Part shown: piece after piece, positions 55,331 through 64,000 of the stretch
Numbering within the stretch: position 1 is the first letter of the stretch
How the letters are laid out: each line of letters begins with the position of its first letter
DNA from: Sinorhizobium americanum
Lineage (GTDB): Bacteria; Pseudomonadota; Alphaproteobacteria; Rhizobiales; Rhizobiaceae
Direction: 5' to 3'
Assembly: GCF_001651855.1 (NCBI RefSeq)
Contig: NZ_LNQC01000077.1
Location: 27,254-91,253 of the forward strand
Length of the DNA stretch: 64,000 nucleotides
Program-made: the position numbers and the translations under genes
Notes under the pieces: model-generated
The model's database searches: none
What the model saw: only the letters and a program-made list of their open reading frames with translations
Told to the model about the DNA's origin: nothing

Positions 55331-55360
55331 CCGGCGACCGGCGAAGAAGCCGGTCGCCGG
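55331..55360 (+). terminator. Strong hairpin after yciE-like gene
   Basis: CCGGCGACCGGC (55331-55342), loop GAAGAA, GCCGGTCGCCGG (55349-55360), a perfect 12-base stem starting eight bases after the stop codon. There is no T run, so it may stabilise the mRNA end or act with Rho. Confidence 0.5.
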
Positions 55361-55597
55361 GCAATGAAGTCAATGAACGCTTTGAGGGCCGGGAATCCCC
55401 GCTCCCTTGCCGCATTTCCCCTCTGCCACCCAACCGCTGACACACGGTCTCTCGGAGACGGGCTATCGCAATTCCGTTGCGGCACACTAACTATGATATG
55501 TCCGCCTCGATGATGGCTGGAGCGGCATCGGAGGCGGGAGTATCGCTCACGCAGAATGCGTCGTGTCTTGGCCGCTTCGGGAATGGAGGAATCAGGC

Positions 55598-55957
55598 ATG
55601 TCCGATGAGCAGGCCATCAGCGCGGTCATCCATCTCTATGTCGACGGCATGGCTTTCGCCAATGAGGCGGCGCTGCGCAAAGCCTTTCACCCGAGCGCCT
55701 CGATCGTCGGCAACTACGAAGACTCGGTCGAATGGCTCACACGCGATGCCTTCATCGCCGCCGTCTCCAAGGAAGGCTCTGCCCCGCCGGAAACGCAGCC
55801 CGTGATGGAGGTGGAACTGATCCATATCACCGGCGATGCGGCGAGCGTGAAGGTCATCGATGAATTCGGCGGCTCGCGCTATACGGACTACCTGTCGCTG
55901 CTGAAGGTCGACGGCCGCTGGCTGATCGTCAACAAAGTCTGGCATCGCCACGCTTAA
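55598..55957 (+). CDS. Nuclear transport factor 2-like (lumazine-binding type) protein
   Basis: 119 residues from the ATG at 55598 with GGAGGA upstream. NTF2-like cone: IHLYVDGMAFANEAALRKAFHPSASIVG at the start, VEWLTRDAFI and the C-terminal DYLSLLKVDGRWLIVNKVWH. Small-molecule binding or isomerase role possible; unknown. The next gene starts 27 bases later on the same strand. Confidence 0.85.
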   Translation: MSDEQAISAVIHLYVDGMAFANEAALRKAFHPSASIVGNYEDSVEWLTRDAFIAAVSKEGSAPPETQPVMEVELIHITGDAASVKVIDEFGGSRYTDYLSLLKVDGRWLIVNKVWHRHA

Positions 55958-55984
55958 CCCGGCAATCCCTTCGGAACAGGTATC

Positions 55985-56368
55985 ATGCCGCAACGGACAT
56001 CGGGCAAGGTCGTCGCCATCCACCATGTGCAACTCGCCATGCCGGAAGGCGGCGAAGCGGAGGCGCGCCGCTTCTATGCCGGCCTGCTCGCAATTCCCGA
56101 GGTGGCCAAACCGCCCAACCTCGCGGCGCGCGGCGGCTGCTGGTTCGAGGAGGCCGGCCTCAGGATTCATATCGGCATCGAGAAGGATTTCCTGCCCGCA
56201 CGCAAGGCGCATCCCGCCTTCATGGTCGACGAGCTTTTCGTGCTGATCGCGCGGCTGCAGGCGGCCGGCTTTGACGTCGTAGAAGACGAGCCGCTCGCTG
56301 GTTTCGTCCGCCGCTATGTCAGCGATCCCTTCGGCAATAGGATCGAGCTGATGCAGCCGATCGGTTAA
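55985..56368 (+). CDS. VOC (glyoxalase-like) family protein
   Basis: 127 residues, two beta-alpha-beta-beta-beta units. HHVQLAMPEG near the N-terminus gives the metal His; EARRFYAGLLAIPEV, RIHIGIE (second metal His) and DPFGNRIELMQP (metal Glu) complete the VOC pattern. Substrate unknown. Confidence 0.88.
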   Translation: MPQRTSGKVVAIHHVQLAMPEGGEAEARRFYAGLLAIPEVAKPPNLAARGGCWFEEAGLRIHIGIEKDFLPARKAHPAFMVDELFVLIARLQAAGFDVVEDEPLAGFVRRYVSDPFGNRIELMQPIG

Positions 56369-56395
56369 TGCTCGCGGAACGGTAGGGGCGAGATC

Positions 56396-56503
56396 ACCCT
56401 CCCCACAAGGGGCGCCGATGCGGGGAGAGGGACTGTGGGAGCGCCGGGAGTCTCCTTCGCCCCGCCTGCGGGAGAATGTGGCCGGCAGGCCGGATGAGGG
56501 GGC
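56396..56503. repeat. RIME-type palindromic element R8
   Basis: Imperfect, decayed element: CCCTCCCCACAAGGGG, GCGGGGAGAGGGAC and the final CCGGCAGGCCGGATGAGGGG, which matches the R1 end. Lies between convergent VOC and pheT. Confidence 0.7.
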
Positions 56504-56515
56504 TAACTCAGAGCG

Positions 56516-58942
56516 TCAGGCACGCAGCACGCCGCCCGTGCTCTTGGCGACGTTGGCGACGATGCGCGAGGTCAGCGCCTCGAAATCCTCGTCGGTGAGC
56601 GTGCGCTCGACCGGCTGGATCGTCACCTCGATGGCCACCGACTTCTTGCCCTCGCCAAGCGAAGCGCCCTCGAAGACGTCGAAGACGTTGACAGCTGTCA
56701 CCAACTTGCGGTCGGCGCCGGATGCCGCCCGCGCGATTGCAGCGGCCTCCACCGCCTTGTCGACGACGAAGGCGAAGTCGCGCTTGACCGCCTGGAAGGG
56801 CGAGAGCTCGAGCGCCGGCTTGGTCCGCGTCGCCTTCTTCTTCGGCTCCGGCATGGCGTCGACATAGATCTCGAAACCGGCGATCGGGCCGGAGACGTCG
56901 AGGGCGTCGAGCGTCTTCGGATGGAATTCGCCGAAGGCGCCGAGCACGATCTTCGGGCCGAGCTTGATCGTGCCGGAACGGCCCGGATGATACCAGGCAG
57001 GGCCGCCGGCCTCGAACTGGACATTACCCATCGGCACGCCGCAGGCCTCGAGCACGGCGATCGCATCGGCCTTGGCGTCGAAGACGTCGACCGGCTTGCC
57101 GCCGCCCTTGGCGGCATTCGACCAGAGCCGGCCGGCGCCGTTGAGCGACGCGGTGCCACGGCGGACGCCACCGGTGACGCGGCGCTGCGCCTCGGGCGTG
57201 TCGCCCTCATAGGTGCCCGAGACCTCGAAGATTGCCACGTCGCCATAGCCCTTGTCGGCATTGCGCTGCGCCGCGGTCAGAAGACCCGGCAGCAACGACG
57301 GCCGCATGTCGGACATGTCGGCGGCGATCGGATTGGCGAGCTTCAGCGCCGGCTGACCGCCGCCGAAAAGCTTCGCCTGCTCCTCCGAGATGAACGACCA
57401 GGTGACGGCTTCGAGCATGCCGCGGCTTGCAAGCGCACGTCTCGCCTGGCGCGTGCGGATCTGCAGCGTCGTCAGGATCTTGCCGTTGACGGCGTTGTGG
57501 CTCGGCAAGGCCGCGGCGACGATATTGTCGACGCCATGGATGCGCATCACTTCCTCGACGAGGTCCGCCTTGCCGTCGACGTCCGGCCGCCAGGAGGGCA
57601 CGGTGACGCGGAAGCGCTCGCCGGAGCCCTCGACTCCGAAGCCGAGTTTTTGCAGGATCGAAACGCTCTCCTCGGGGGAAACTTCGAGGCCGGTCAGGCG
57701 CTTCACTTCCGAGACCGGGAAATCGACGGCCTTGGCCGTGTGGCCCTCATAGCCGACGACATTGAGCTTCGCCGCCGTGCCGCCGCAGAGCTCCAGCACC
57801 AGTTCCGTCGCCCGTTCGATGCCCGGCACCATGTATTCCGGATCGACGCCGCGCTCGAAGCGGTAGCGCGCATCGGTAATGATGCCGAGGGTGCGGCCGG
57901 TCTTGGCGATGTTCATCGGGTCCCAGAGCGCCGATTCGATCAGCACGTCGGTGGTCGCCTCGTCGCAGCCGGAATACTCGCCGCCCATGACGCCGCCGAT
58001 CGACTCGACGCTTTCCTCGTCGGCGATCACCACATTGGCCGGCGACAGCGTGTACTCACGCGTATCGAGCGCCAGCACCTTCTCGCCTTCTTTGGCGCGG
58101 CGGACCGTCAGATTGCCGGTAACCTTGGCCGCATCGAAGACATGCAGCGGCCGGCCCTGGTCGAAGGTCAGATAATTGGTGATGTCGACGAGCGCGTTGA
58201 TCGGCCGAAGCCCGATCGCCGTCAGCCGCTGGCGCATCCACGCCGGGCTCGGGCCGTTCTTGACGCCGCGCACCAGACGGAGCGCGAAGCCCGGGCAGAG
58301 GTGCCTGTCTTCGCCGAGTTCGAGCCGGACCTTGATCGCTGTGACGCCTTCGACCGGGAAGGACGGCGCGGGACGCGACTTCAAGGTTCCAAGGCCGGAG
58401 GCGGCGAGGTCGCGGGCAATGCCGTGGACGCTGGTGCAATCCGGCCGGTTCGGCGTCAGGTTGATCTCGATGACCGGATCGTCGAGGCCCGCATAGGCCG
58501 CGTAGCTCGTGCCCAGAGGGGCATCCTCAGGCAGGTCGATGATGCCGGTGTGGTCGTCGGAAATCTCCAATTCCTTTTCCGAGCACATCATGCCGCGGCT
58601 TTCGACGCCGCGGATATTGCCGACCGAGAGCGTCATATCGATGCCGGGCACGTAGGTGCCGGGGGCGGCAAAGGCGCCGACGAGGCCGGTGCGCGCATTG
58701 GGGGCGCCGCAGACGACCTGCACCGGCTCGCCGGTGCCGGTGTCGACCATCAGAACCTTGAGCTTGTCGGCGTTCGGGTGCTGCTCGGCGGCGATCACCT
58801 TGGCGATGACGAAGGGCTTGAAGGCGGCCTTGTCGTCGACGTCTTCGACTTCGAGCCCGATCATCGTCAGGCGCGCGCAGATTTCCTCGAGCGAGGCGTC
58901 GGTTTCCAGATGGTCCTTCAGCCAGGAAAGCGTGAACTTCAT
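56516..58942 (-). CDS. pheT: Phenylalanyl-tRNA synthetase beta subunit
   Basis: Beta chain of the tetrameric PheRS, which charges tRNA-Phe and edits Tyr-tRNA-Phe. 808 residues, typical. N-terminal tRNA-binding (EMAP-like) domain about 40-150, B3/B4 editing region, B5 domain, and a C-terminal ferredoxin-like anticodon-binding domain ([17 protein letters not shown] to the end). It follows pheS by 36 bases on the minus strand. Confidence 0.96.
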   Translation of the reverse strand: MKFTLSWLKDHLETDASLEEICARLTMIGLEVEDVDDKAAFKPFVIAKVIAAEQHPNADKLKVLMVDTGTGEPVQVVCGAPNARTGLVGAFAAPGTYVPGIDMTLSVGNIRGVESRGMMCSEKELEISDDHTGIIDLPEDAPLGTSYAAYAGLDDPVIEINLTPNRPDCTSVHGIARDLAASGLGTLKSRPAPSFPVEGVTAIKVRLELGEDRHLCPGFALRLVRGVKNGPSPAWMRQRLTAIGLRPINALVDITNYLTFDQGRPLHVFDAAKVTGNLTVRRAKEGEKVLALDTREYTLSPANVVIADEESVESIGGVMGGEYSGCDEATTDVLIESALWDPMNIAKTGRTLGIITDARYRFERGVDPEYMVPGIERATELVLELCGGTAAKLNVVGYEGHTAKAVDFPVSEVKRLTGLEVSPEESVSILQKLGFGVEGSGERFRVTVPSWRPDVDGKADLVEEVMRIHGVDNIVAAALPSHNAVNGKILTTLQIRTRQARRALASRGMLEAVTWSFISEEQAKLFGGGQPALKLANPIAADMSDMRPSLLPGLLTAAQRNADKGYGDVAIFEVSGTYEGDTPEAQRRVTGGVRRGTASLNGAGRLWSNAAKGGGKPVDVFDAKADAIAVLEACGVPMGNVQFEAGGPAWYHPGRSGTIKLGPKIVLGAFGEFHPKTLDALDVSGPIAGFEIYVDAMPEPKKKATRTKPALELSPFQAVKRDFAFVVDKAVEAAAIARAASGADRKLVTAVNVFDVFEGASLGEGKKSVAIEVTIQPVERTLTDEDFEALTSRIVANVAKSTGGVLRA

Positions 58943-58978
58943 AATTTCACCTGTGTCCTAAAATTCTTGCGCGAGCGA

Positions 58979-60061
58979 TCAGGCCGAAAGGCCGCCGAAA
59001 AGCGTCGGCATGTCGAGCGGGCGGAAGCCGTAATGGGTCATCCAGCGGACATCGGCGTTGAAGAAGTCGCGCAGGTCCGGCATGCCGTATTTCAGCATGG
59101 CGATACGGTCGAGGCCCATACCCCAGGCAAAACCCTGATACTCGTCCGGATCGAGGCCGCCGGCGCGCAGCACGTTCGGGTGCACCATGCCGCAGCCGAG
59201 GATCTCCATCCAGTCCTTGCCTTCGCCGAACTTGACGATCGGGCCGGAGCGGTCGCACTGGATATCGACCTCGAAGGACGGCTCGGTGAAGGGGAAGAAG
59301 GACGGCCGGAAGCGCATCGTCACCTGATCGACCTCGAAGAACGCCTTGCAGAATTCCTCCAGCACCCAGCGCATGTTGGCGACGTTTGCCGCCTTGTCGA
59401 TCACCAAGCCTTCGACCTGATGGAACATCGGCGAATGGGTGGCGTCGGAATCCTGGCGATAGGTCTTGCCCGGAATGATGATGCGGATCGGCGGCTGTTG
59501 CGCCTCCATCGTGCGGATCTGCACCGGCGAGGTGTGCGTGCGCAGCACCTTGCGCTCGCCCTTCTCGTCCGGCTCGAAGAAGAACGTGTCGTGCATCTCG
59601 CGGGCCGGGTGACCTTCTGGGAAGTTCAGCGCCGTGAAATTGTAATAGTCCGTCTCGATGTCTGGCCCTTCGGCAATCGAGAAGCCCATGTCGCCGAAGA
59701 TCGCGGTGATCTCGTCGACGATCTGGCTGATCGGGTGGATGCGGCCGCGCTCGGCCGGCGAGGAGCGAACCGGCAGGCTGATATCGACGGTCTCGCGCGC
59801 CAGCCGCTCGGCGATCGCCGCGTCCTTGAGGGCGAGCTTCCGCGCCGAAATCGCCTCGGTGACGACATTCTTCAGCGCATTGATGCGGGAGCCGCGGGTC
59901 TGGCGCTCTTCCGGGCTCATCGTGCCGAGCGTCTTCAGAAGCTCCGAGATCGAGCCCTTCTTGCCGAGCGCACCGACGCGCAACGCCTCGATCGCCCCCT
60001 CGTCGGCGGCGGCATCGATTTCCGCCAGCAATGTCCGTTCCAATGTTTCCAGTTCGCTCAT
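58979..60061 (-). CDS. pheS: Phenylalanyl-tRNA synthetase alpha subunit
   Basis: Catalytic alpha chain of PheRS, 360 residues. Class II motifs: motif 2 ([14 protein letters not shown] region), the [11 protein letters not shown] block, and motif 3 near [15 protein letters not shown]-terminal coiled-coil helps bind tRNA. Upstream lies a terminator-like hairpin separating it from rplT. Confidence 0.96.
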   Translation of the reverse strand: MSELETLERTLLAEIDAAADEGAIEALRVGALGKKGSISELLKTLGTMSPEERQTRGSRINALKNVVTEAISARKLALKDAAIAERLARETVDISLPVRSSPAERGRIHPISQIVDEITAIFGDMGFSIAEGPDIETDYYNFTALNFPEGHPAREMHDTFFFEPDEKGERKVLRTHTSPVQIRTMEAQQPPIRIIIPGKTYRQDSDATHSPMFHQVEGLVIDKAANVANMRWVLEEFCKAFFEVDQVTMRFRPSFFPFTEPSFEVDIQCDRSGPIVKFGEGKDWMEILGCGMVHPNVLRAGGLDPDEYQGFAWGMGLDRIAMLKYGMPDLRDFFNADVRWMTHYGFRPLDMPTLFGGLSA

Positions 60062-60144
60062 TCTGTCCTGCCTCGATGCGGGAATGGTTCGGTATATCGG
60101 TTCAACACTGCAGCGATGTGATCGCCGGCGATCGAGCCGAACAA

Positions 60145-60178
60145 GAAAAACCCGCGCCAGCCCTGCCAGCGCGGGTTT
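60145..60178 (-). terminator. Terminator or attenuator between rplT and pheS
   Basis: On the minus strand: AACCCGCGC, 11-base loop, GCGCGGGTT then a run of T's (plus-strand A run at 60145-60150). About 40 bases after the rplT stop and 85 bases before pheS. It may be a plain terminator or a regulated one ahead of pheST; I see no convincing Phe-rich leader peptide. Confidence 0.75.
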
Positions 60179-60216
60179 CCCAACAATTTCAGAAACGGTC
60201 TTGGGAAAACGCTGGC

Positions 60217-60621
60217 TTAACGGACAGCGCTTTCAAACTCGTTTGCAGTGCCGGCTTCCTTGAGATAGGCGAGCGCCTTCTTGGCGGCTTCGACGAGCGC
60301 CGTGAATGCAGCCGTCTCATGGATCGCCATGTCGGAGAGAACCTTGCGGTCGATCTCGATACCAGCCTTGTTCAGGCCGTCGATGAAGCGGCCATAGGTC
60401 AGGCCGTGCTCGCGGACGGCAGCGTTGATGCGCTGGATCCAGAGGGCGCGGAAATTGCGCTTGTTAACCTTGCGGTCGCGATAGGCGTACTGCTTGGAAC
60501 GGTCGACCGCTGCCTTGGCGGCGCGGATCGTGTTCTTGCGGCGGCCGTAGAAACCCTTGGCGGCCTTCAGTGTCTTCTTGTGCTTGGCGTGGGCGGTGAC
60601 GCCGCGTTTTACACGTGCCAT
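60217..60621 (-). CDS. rplT: 50S ribosomal protein L20
   Basis: Early 50S assembly protein, 134 residues, basic N-terminus ([18 protein letters not shown]) and the conserved [18 protein letters not shown] block. In other bacteria it also autoregulates its operon. 38 bases downstream of rpmI; no infC precedes the pair in this window. Confidence 0.97.
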   Translation of the reverse strand: MARVKRGVTAHAKHKKTLKAAKGFYGRRKNTIRAAKAAVDRSKQYAYRDRKVNKRNFRALWIQRINAAVREHGLTYGRFIDGLNKAGIEIDRKVLSDMAIHETAAFTALVEAAKKALAYLKEAGTANEFESAVR

Positions 60622-60659
60622 GTCATGATCTCCTTAACGTGTCCAATATGCCTGAAGTC

Positions 60660-60863
60660 TCAGAGACCGTTCGGCAGGTAGTTCTTGACGACCTTCTTGC
60701 CATCAGGCTCGGCGAGAACCATGGTCCCGCGCGCGTCGCGAATGAACTTGTTGGTACGCTTGATCATGCCGTGGCGCTTGCCGGCAGCGGCAGCGCGCAC
60801 CTTGCCGGTAGCGGTTACCTTGAACCGCTTCTTGGCAGACGACTTCGTCTTCATCTTGGGCAT
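60660..60863 (-). CDS. rpmI: 50S ribosomal protein L35
   Basis: 67 residues, highly basic: [20 protein letters not shown], then [21 protein letters not shown]. Standard length. First gene of an rpmI-rplT pair. Confidence 0.96.
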   Translation of the reverse strand: MPKMKTKSSAKKRFKVTATGKVRAAAAGKRHGMIKRTNKFIRDARGTMVLAEPDGKKVVKNYLPNGL

Positions 60864-61023
60864 TTTGCTACTCCATTGTTCTTGATATCTGAAACCGGCT
60901 GACGAGGCTGGTTTCCAGCGTTAAGAACGGCCACGGCATGCCCTGCCGGACCGTTCGGACCGGGGGCTTGTAGCCGAAGTCCTGCAAAAGCGCAAGCCGC
61001 GCGTCGATCCTACGCCCACGACG

Positions 61024-62391
61024 TCAGACAGGATCGCGCAACGGACGCCGCACGACCCTGACAGGAAAGGTCAGCCGCGCTCTCAGCCCTCCGAGATCAG
61101 ATTGATCGATGGTCAAGGAGGCGCCGTAGGCGTCGGCGATATCCGCACTGATCGCCAGACCTAGCCCGGCGCCCTCCGGCTCTCGTTCGTCGGTGCTGTC
61201 GATCCGCGCGCCGCGTTTGAGGATCGCGTCGCGGTCCTGCTCGGCAATGCCGGGCCCGTCATCCTCGATCACGATGGTAATCGCGTCGTTCACCCGGCGT
61301 GCCGAGAAGCGGATGAATGAACGGGCCCATTTGGCGGCATTGTCGAGGAGATTGCCGAGGCACTCGGCGAGGTCGGCCGGGTCGACGTCAAGGGAAAGCG
61401 AGCTGTCGATCGAGACCTCCCAGGCGACATCCCGCTCGGCGGTGACGGGACGAAGGACGCTAACGAGCTTGCCACCAAGGCCCATAACCGACGTCGTCGC
61501 CATCCGCTCGACGCCCATGCGCGCGGCCTGCAATTGCCGGTCGGCCCGCTGGCGGGCCAGTTCCACCTGTCTGAGCGCCAGCGCGCGGTCCTCCGCCGGA
61601 AGTCGATCGGCAAGCTGCGCCAGCACCGTCAGCGGCGTCTTGAGGCCATGGGCGAGATCGCTTGCACGGGCACGCGCGCGCTCGACCGCCACCTCGCGTT
61701 CCTTGAGCAGAAGGTTGATTTCGCTGACCAGCGGCTGCACCTCGCTCGGCCCGGAGGTTCCGAAATCCCGTTCGCGGCCGGCGCGCACTGCAGCCGCCCG
61801 CTCGCTCAGGCGGCGGAGCGGTACAAGGCCTATGGCATTCTGGAAAAAGGCGGCGGCGGCCAGAACCCCGGCGGTCGCAAGCAGCATCAGCTGCAGCGGC
61901 GCCTGGAAATCATTGAGCGCTTCGTCCAGTTCCCGCTGCGGGAATGCCGCTGACGCGACGAAGCGCACCGGCCGGGGTTCTTCGCCGAGCGACAGCGTTT
62001 GGCTGTGCACCAGCATCGGACGCCCGTCCGGGCCTTCACTGGTGGTAAAGCCCTCATAGTGTGAGTTGGGCGGCGCGTCGGAATCGATCGACACGTCCCA
62101 AAGCGAGCGCGACCGCAAGCTATTGCTGCCGTCGACGGGTGAGATCTGCCAATAGCGGCCGCCGTTCGGCAGGTCGAAGCGCGGATCGGCCGGCTCGCCG
62201 GTGAGCATCAGCCTGCCTTCGCGCAAGACGAGTTCGGCGGCGAGCGTGTCGACCGTCGTCATCATCTCGCTGCGGTAGCGGCCGACCACGTGGTCGGTGA
62301 ACAGCCGCGTCAGGGAAAACCATGCAACGAGCAGAACGAGGCCGATCGCGATCACCGCTCCGACCGCCAGGCGCAGCCGCAGCGAGCGCAT
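61024..62391 (-). CDS. Two-component sensor histidine kinase
   Basis: 455 residues. Transmembrane helix at the N-terminus (AVGAVIAIGLVLLVAWFSL), periplasmic sensor part of about 130 residues, second membrane helix (LMLLATAGVLAAAAFF), HAMP region, then the kinase core: phosphoacceptor DLAHGLKTPL, N box ECLGNLLDNAAKW, G1 DDGPGI and G2 GAGLGLAIS. The start overlaps the regulator stop as TGATG. Ligand unknown; the PepSY-like gene suggests a periplasmic signal partner. Confidence 0.92.
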   Translation of the reverse strand: MRSLRLRLAVGAVIAIGLVLLVAWFSLTRLFTDHVVGRYRSEMMTTVDTLAAELVLREGRLMLTGEPADPRFDLPNGGRYWQISPVDGSNSLRSRSLWDVSIDSDAPPNSHYEGFTTSEGPDGRPMLVHSQTLSLGEEPRPVRFVASAAFPQRELDEALNDFQAPLQLMLLATAGVLAAAAFFQNAIGLVPLRRLSERAAAVRAGRERDFGTSGPSEVQPLVSEINLLLKEREVAVERARARASDLAHGLKTPLTVLAQLADRLPAEDRALALRQVELARQRADRQLQAARMGVERMATTSVMGLGGKLVSVLRPVTAERDVAWEVSIDSSLSLDVDPADLAECLGNLLDNAAKWARSFIRFSARRVNDAITIVIEDDGPGIAEQDRDAILKRGARIDSTDEREPEGAGLGLAISADIADAYGASLTIDQSDLGGLRARLTFPVRVVRRPLRDPV

Positions 62392-63056
62392 CACGCAGGG
62401 GCGTCCGGCAGGAGATAGCCGAAGCCGCGCCGCGTCTCGATGGCGCCGCTTTCGGTCTTGCGGCGCAGACGGGCGATCATCGCCTCGACCGCGTTCTTGG
62501 CCGAATCGTCGTCGCGTCCCTGGACATGGCTTGCCAGTTCGAGCGAGGTCAGCACTTCGCCCTTGCGTTCGATGAAGTAGGCGACCATGCGGAATTCGAG
62601 CGGGCTGAGTTCGAGCGCCTCTCCGTCGAACGTCACCCGGCGGGTCGACTCGTCGAGCGTAAAACGGCCCGCCGATTTGGTGATCTGGAAACGCGGGCCG
62701 GCGCGCCGCAGAAGCGCCCTCAGCCGCGCCAGCAGTTCCTCGGCCCGAAACGGCTTGGGAATATAGTCGTCGGCGCCGGCCTCGAAACCGTCGACGCGCT
62801 CCATCCAGGATCCGCGGGCGGTCAGGACCACGACGGGCGTTTCCACGCCGTCGTGGCGCCACCGCTTGAGGATCGACAATCCGTCGAGACCGGGCAGACC
62901 GAGGTCGAGGATGATGGCGGCATAGCCGCCGTCTTCACCGCGCTCCCAGATGTCGGGACCGTGCGCCAGCGTATCGACCGCGTAGCCTTCGGCCTCGAGC
63001 TTGCCGCGGACATGGCCCGCGATATTGGGATCGTCTTCTGCCAGAAGTATGCGCAT
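62391..63056 (-). CDS. OmpR-family response regulator
   Basis: 221 residues: receiver domain with Asp8-Asp9, phosphoacceptor Asp51 in LDLGLPG and the conserved Lys in IPKPF, then a winged-helix output domain ending RRGFGYLL. Seven bases after the PepSY-like gene and overlapping the kinase gene, so all three form one operon. Confidence 0.94.
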   Translation of the reverse strand: MRILLAEDDPNIAGHVRGKLEAEGYAVDTLAHGPDIWERGEDGGYAAIILDLGLPGLDGLSILKRWRHDGVETPVVVLTARGSWMERVDGFEAGADDYIPKPFRAEELLARLRALLRRAGPRFQITKSAGRFTLDESTRRVTFDGEALELSPLEFRMVAYFIERKGEVLTSLELASHVQGRDDDSAKNAVEAMIARLRRKTESGAIETRRGFGYLLPDAPA

Positions 63057-63063
63057 GTCTGCC

Positions 63064-63480
63064 TCAGAAATTCACGAATCTGCCGGTGCGCGCATCGATC
63101 CCGAGATCGCGGATGACGCCTGTGCCATCGCGCGTCCTCAGCCGGTAGACGTCGCTGCCCATGTATCGTACCAGCTCGACCGCGATGACCATGCCGTAGA
63201 GATCGCGATCGACCAGGGCGAGCAGCTTGCTGAGCGGGAGGATCTCTCCCTTGGCGACGGCGTCGCGCGCATCCTCCTGGCTTCTGGTTTCCCGGGTCCT
63301 GTCGATCTCCGGGGCCGCCGTGCTGCGGTCGCCTCGGGTGCCGGTATCGCCGGTGCCGCCGGTGTCCGAGGTGTCGCGGCTGTCCTTTCCGTCCTCGGCC
63401 AAAGCGGCACCGCTCGCGGACAACGGCACGACACAGGAAGCGACCGACCAGCAAACAAATGCGGCCAGACTCCGGCGCAT
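63064..63480 (-). CDS. Periplasmic PepSY-like protein linked to the two-component system
   Basis: 138 residues from the ATG at 63480 (a longer frame reaches 63534). Signal peptide about 1-29, a Thr/Gly/Asp/Ser-rich linker (DTSDTGGTGDTGTRGD), then a small alpha/beta domain ending VIRDLGIDARTGRFVNF, which matches PepSY-type domains. Placed first in the operon with the regulator and kinase, so it may bind or inhibit the sensor's periplasmic part. Confidence 0.82.
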   Translation of the reverse strand: MRRSLAAFVCWSVASCVVPLSASGAALAEDGKDSRDTSDTGGTGDTGTRGDRSTAAPEIDRTRETRSQEDARDAVAKGEILPLSKLLALVDRDLYGMVIAVELVRYMGSDVYRLRTRDGTGVIRDLGIDARTGRFVNF

Positions 63481-63620
63481 GAGCGAAGCGGGACGAGGCG
63501 GCGCAGCGCGCTCCAGGCAGATATGGTGTCTCATTATCCCCTCAACACAGGTCGCCGCAGCATCCGCCAGAAAAGTGACGGAAACAGGGGTGGAACTTCG
63601 ATTTTCTTGCTGAAACGGGC

Positions 63621-63653
63621 GTGCCCCTTGCAGCAGGATGATGCAAGAGGCAC
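63621..63653 (-). terminator. Imperfect hairpin downstream of the glycine-rich gene
   Basis: GTGCCCCTTGCA (63621-63632) pairs with TGCAAGAGGCAC (63642-63653), 11 of 12 bases, nine-base loop. It is about 70 bases after the minus-strand stop at 63721. No T run. Confidence 0.4.
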
Positions 63654-63720
63654 GAATTTGATAAGTCTGCGGCGATGGCGTCAGCCACCGCCGCAGTTCA
63701 GGGCTCAGCCCGGAATCGGA

Positions 63721-64000
63721 TCAGTTCGCCGTCGGCGTTCCGCCACCGTCTTGTCCACCGCCGGTACCAGTATCCTGTCCGCCACCGGAACCGCTTTCGC
63801 CGCCGGTGCCGCCACCTTCGCCGCCGGTGCCGCCGCCTTCGCCGCCGCTGCCGCCACCTTCGCCGCCGCTGCCGCCGCCTTCGCCGCCGCTGCCGCCGCT
63901 GCCGCCACCTTCGCCGCCGCTGCCGCCGCCTTCGCCGCCGCTGCCGCCGCCTTCGCCGCCGGTGCCGCCACCTTCGCCGCCAGTGCCGCCGCCTTCGCCG
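63721..64000 (-). CDS. Glycine-rich heptad-repeat protein, 3' part only
   Basis: Minus-strand frame ending with the stop at 63721-63723; the 5' end lies beyond the window. The visible part is about nine tandem seven-residue units of the form G-E-G-G-G-(T/S)-G, encoded by 21-base DNA repeats, followed by a less regular tail ending QDTGTGGGQDGGGTPTAN. Such Gly/Glu/Ser-rich repeats occur in exported or cell-surface proteins, but no signal or domain is visible in this fragment. A poly-Ala reading in another frame is a shadow of the same repeat. Confidence 0.6.
   Translation of the reverse strand, partial: GEGGGTGGEGGGTGGEGGGSGGEGGGSGGEGGGSGGSGGEGGGSGGEGGGSGGEGGGTGGEGGGTGGESGSGGGQDTGTGGGQDGGGTPTAN
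63796..64000. repeat. 21-base tandem repeat (coding)
   Basis: Unit TTCGCCGCCGGTGCCGCCACC with GGT/GCT/AGT and ACC/GCC variation; eight full 21-base units, one 30-base unit (near 63880-63909) that gained nine bases, and the start of a further unit at the window edge. All units keep the frame of the minus-strand gene. Confidence 0.85.

Noticed and set aside
12814..56503. CRISPR array, from the many C/G-rich repeats.
   Set aside because: The repeats are scattered, palindromic, of several subtypes and without regular spacers.
56921..60121. A 1066-codon open frame antisense to pheS and pheT.
   Set aside because: High-G+C shadow frame: rich in Arg, Gly, His and Asp, no domain visible, and it lies over two certain genes.
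60062..60216. Phe-codon leader peptide attenuator before pheS.
   Set aside because: A hairpin with a T run is present, but I found no short ORF with a run of Phe codons ahead of it.
62391..63056. Naming the regulator and kinase as FeuP/FeuQ.
   Set aside because: The receiver sequence differs from what I recall of FeuP, and gene context alone does not support the name.
63705..63971. An alanine/lysine repeat protein on the minus strand.
   Set aside because: Another frame of the 21-base repeat; the Gly/Glu frame extends further, has a more natural tail and an in-frame stop at 63721.

Overview
The window is high-G+C chromosomal DNA from an alphaproteobacterium, most likely Sinorhizobium/Ensifer or a close Rhizobiaceae relative. 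The evidence is a Sinorhizobium-type phospholipid N-methyltransferase (PmtA), many short palindromic RIME-type intergenic elements, a GAAC-N7-GAAC LexA box of the alphaproteobacterial type, a GGAAC-N16-TGTT extracytoplasmic-sigma promoter and an Irr-like iron element. I see no rRNA, tRNA, CRISPR, prophage or insertion sequence. Assignments come from reading the sequence and recalling families; no database was searched.

Layout. 0.1-5.1 kb: dut, an Lrp regulator divergent from an EamA exporter, a NIPSNAP protein, a ChaC-like cyclotransferase, a LysE exporter and cysK. 5.4-8.6 kb: a secreted hypothetical protein, comM (yifB) under a LexA box, and gshB. 8.8-14.3 kb: a ugpBAEC glycerol-3-phosphate-type ABC importer plus an endonuclease/exonuclease/phosphatase-fold enzyme, all on the minus strand behind a PhoB-type box. 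14.3-20.8 kb: housekeeping genes (yraN, rsmI, dnaN, pmtA, pyrF, an NDUFA9-like protein). 21-27.3 kb: uppP, a GST, queG, an epimerase-like protein, an RlpA-like protein and an RsmB-like methyltransferase. 27.3-34.3 kb: an iron-linked periplasmic cluster (imelysin, DUF1111 di-heme protein, second imelysin, DUF1513 protein) with a corA-like gene inside it. 34.4-47.7 kb: small enzymes, guaA, an Lrp/aminotransferase pair and two MarR regulons whose operators can be read directly. 47.8-56.4 kb: xseA, an HTH regulator with an operator, sugar and aldo/keto oxidoreductases, and a stress-type YciE protein. 56.5-64 kb: pheT, pheS, rplT, rpmI, a two-component system with a PepSY-like protein, and the 3' end of a glycine-rich heptad-repeat gene.

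Most unusual features. (1) Two RIME-type palindromic elements lie inside open reading frames without breaking them: one adds about 65 residues near the N-terminus of the DUF1111 protein, the other about 39 residues to the N-terminus of UgpA. (2) Five of the eight RIME-type elements sit in gaps between convergent genes. (3) The iron cluster carries an ICE-like site and is split by a corA gene bounded by two different repeats. (4) The phosphate-type ugp operon carries an EEP-fold enzyme with a complete catalytic set where a phosphodiesterase would be useful. (5) A 27-codon leader ORF overlaps the pmtA start in an ATGA arrangement.
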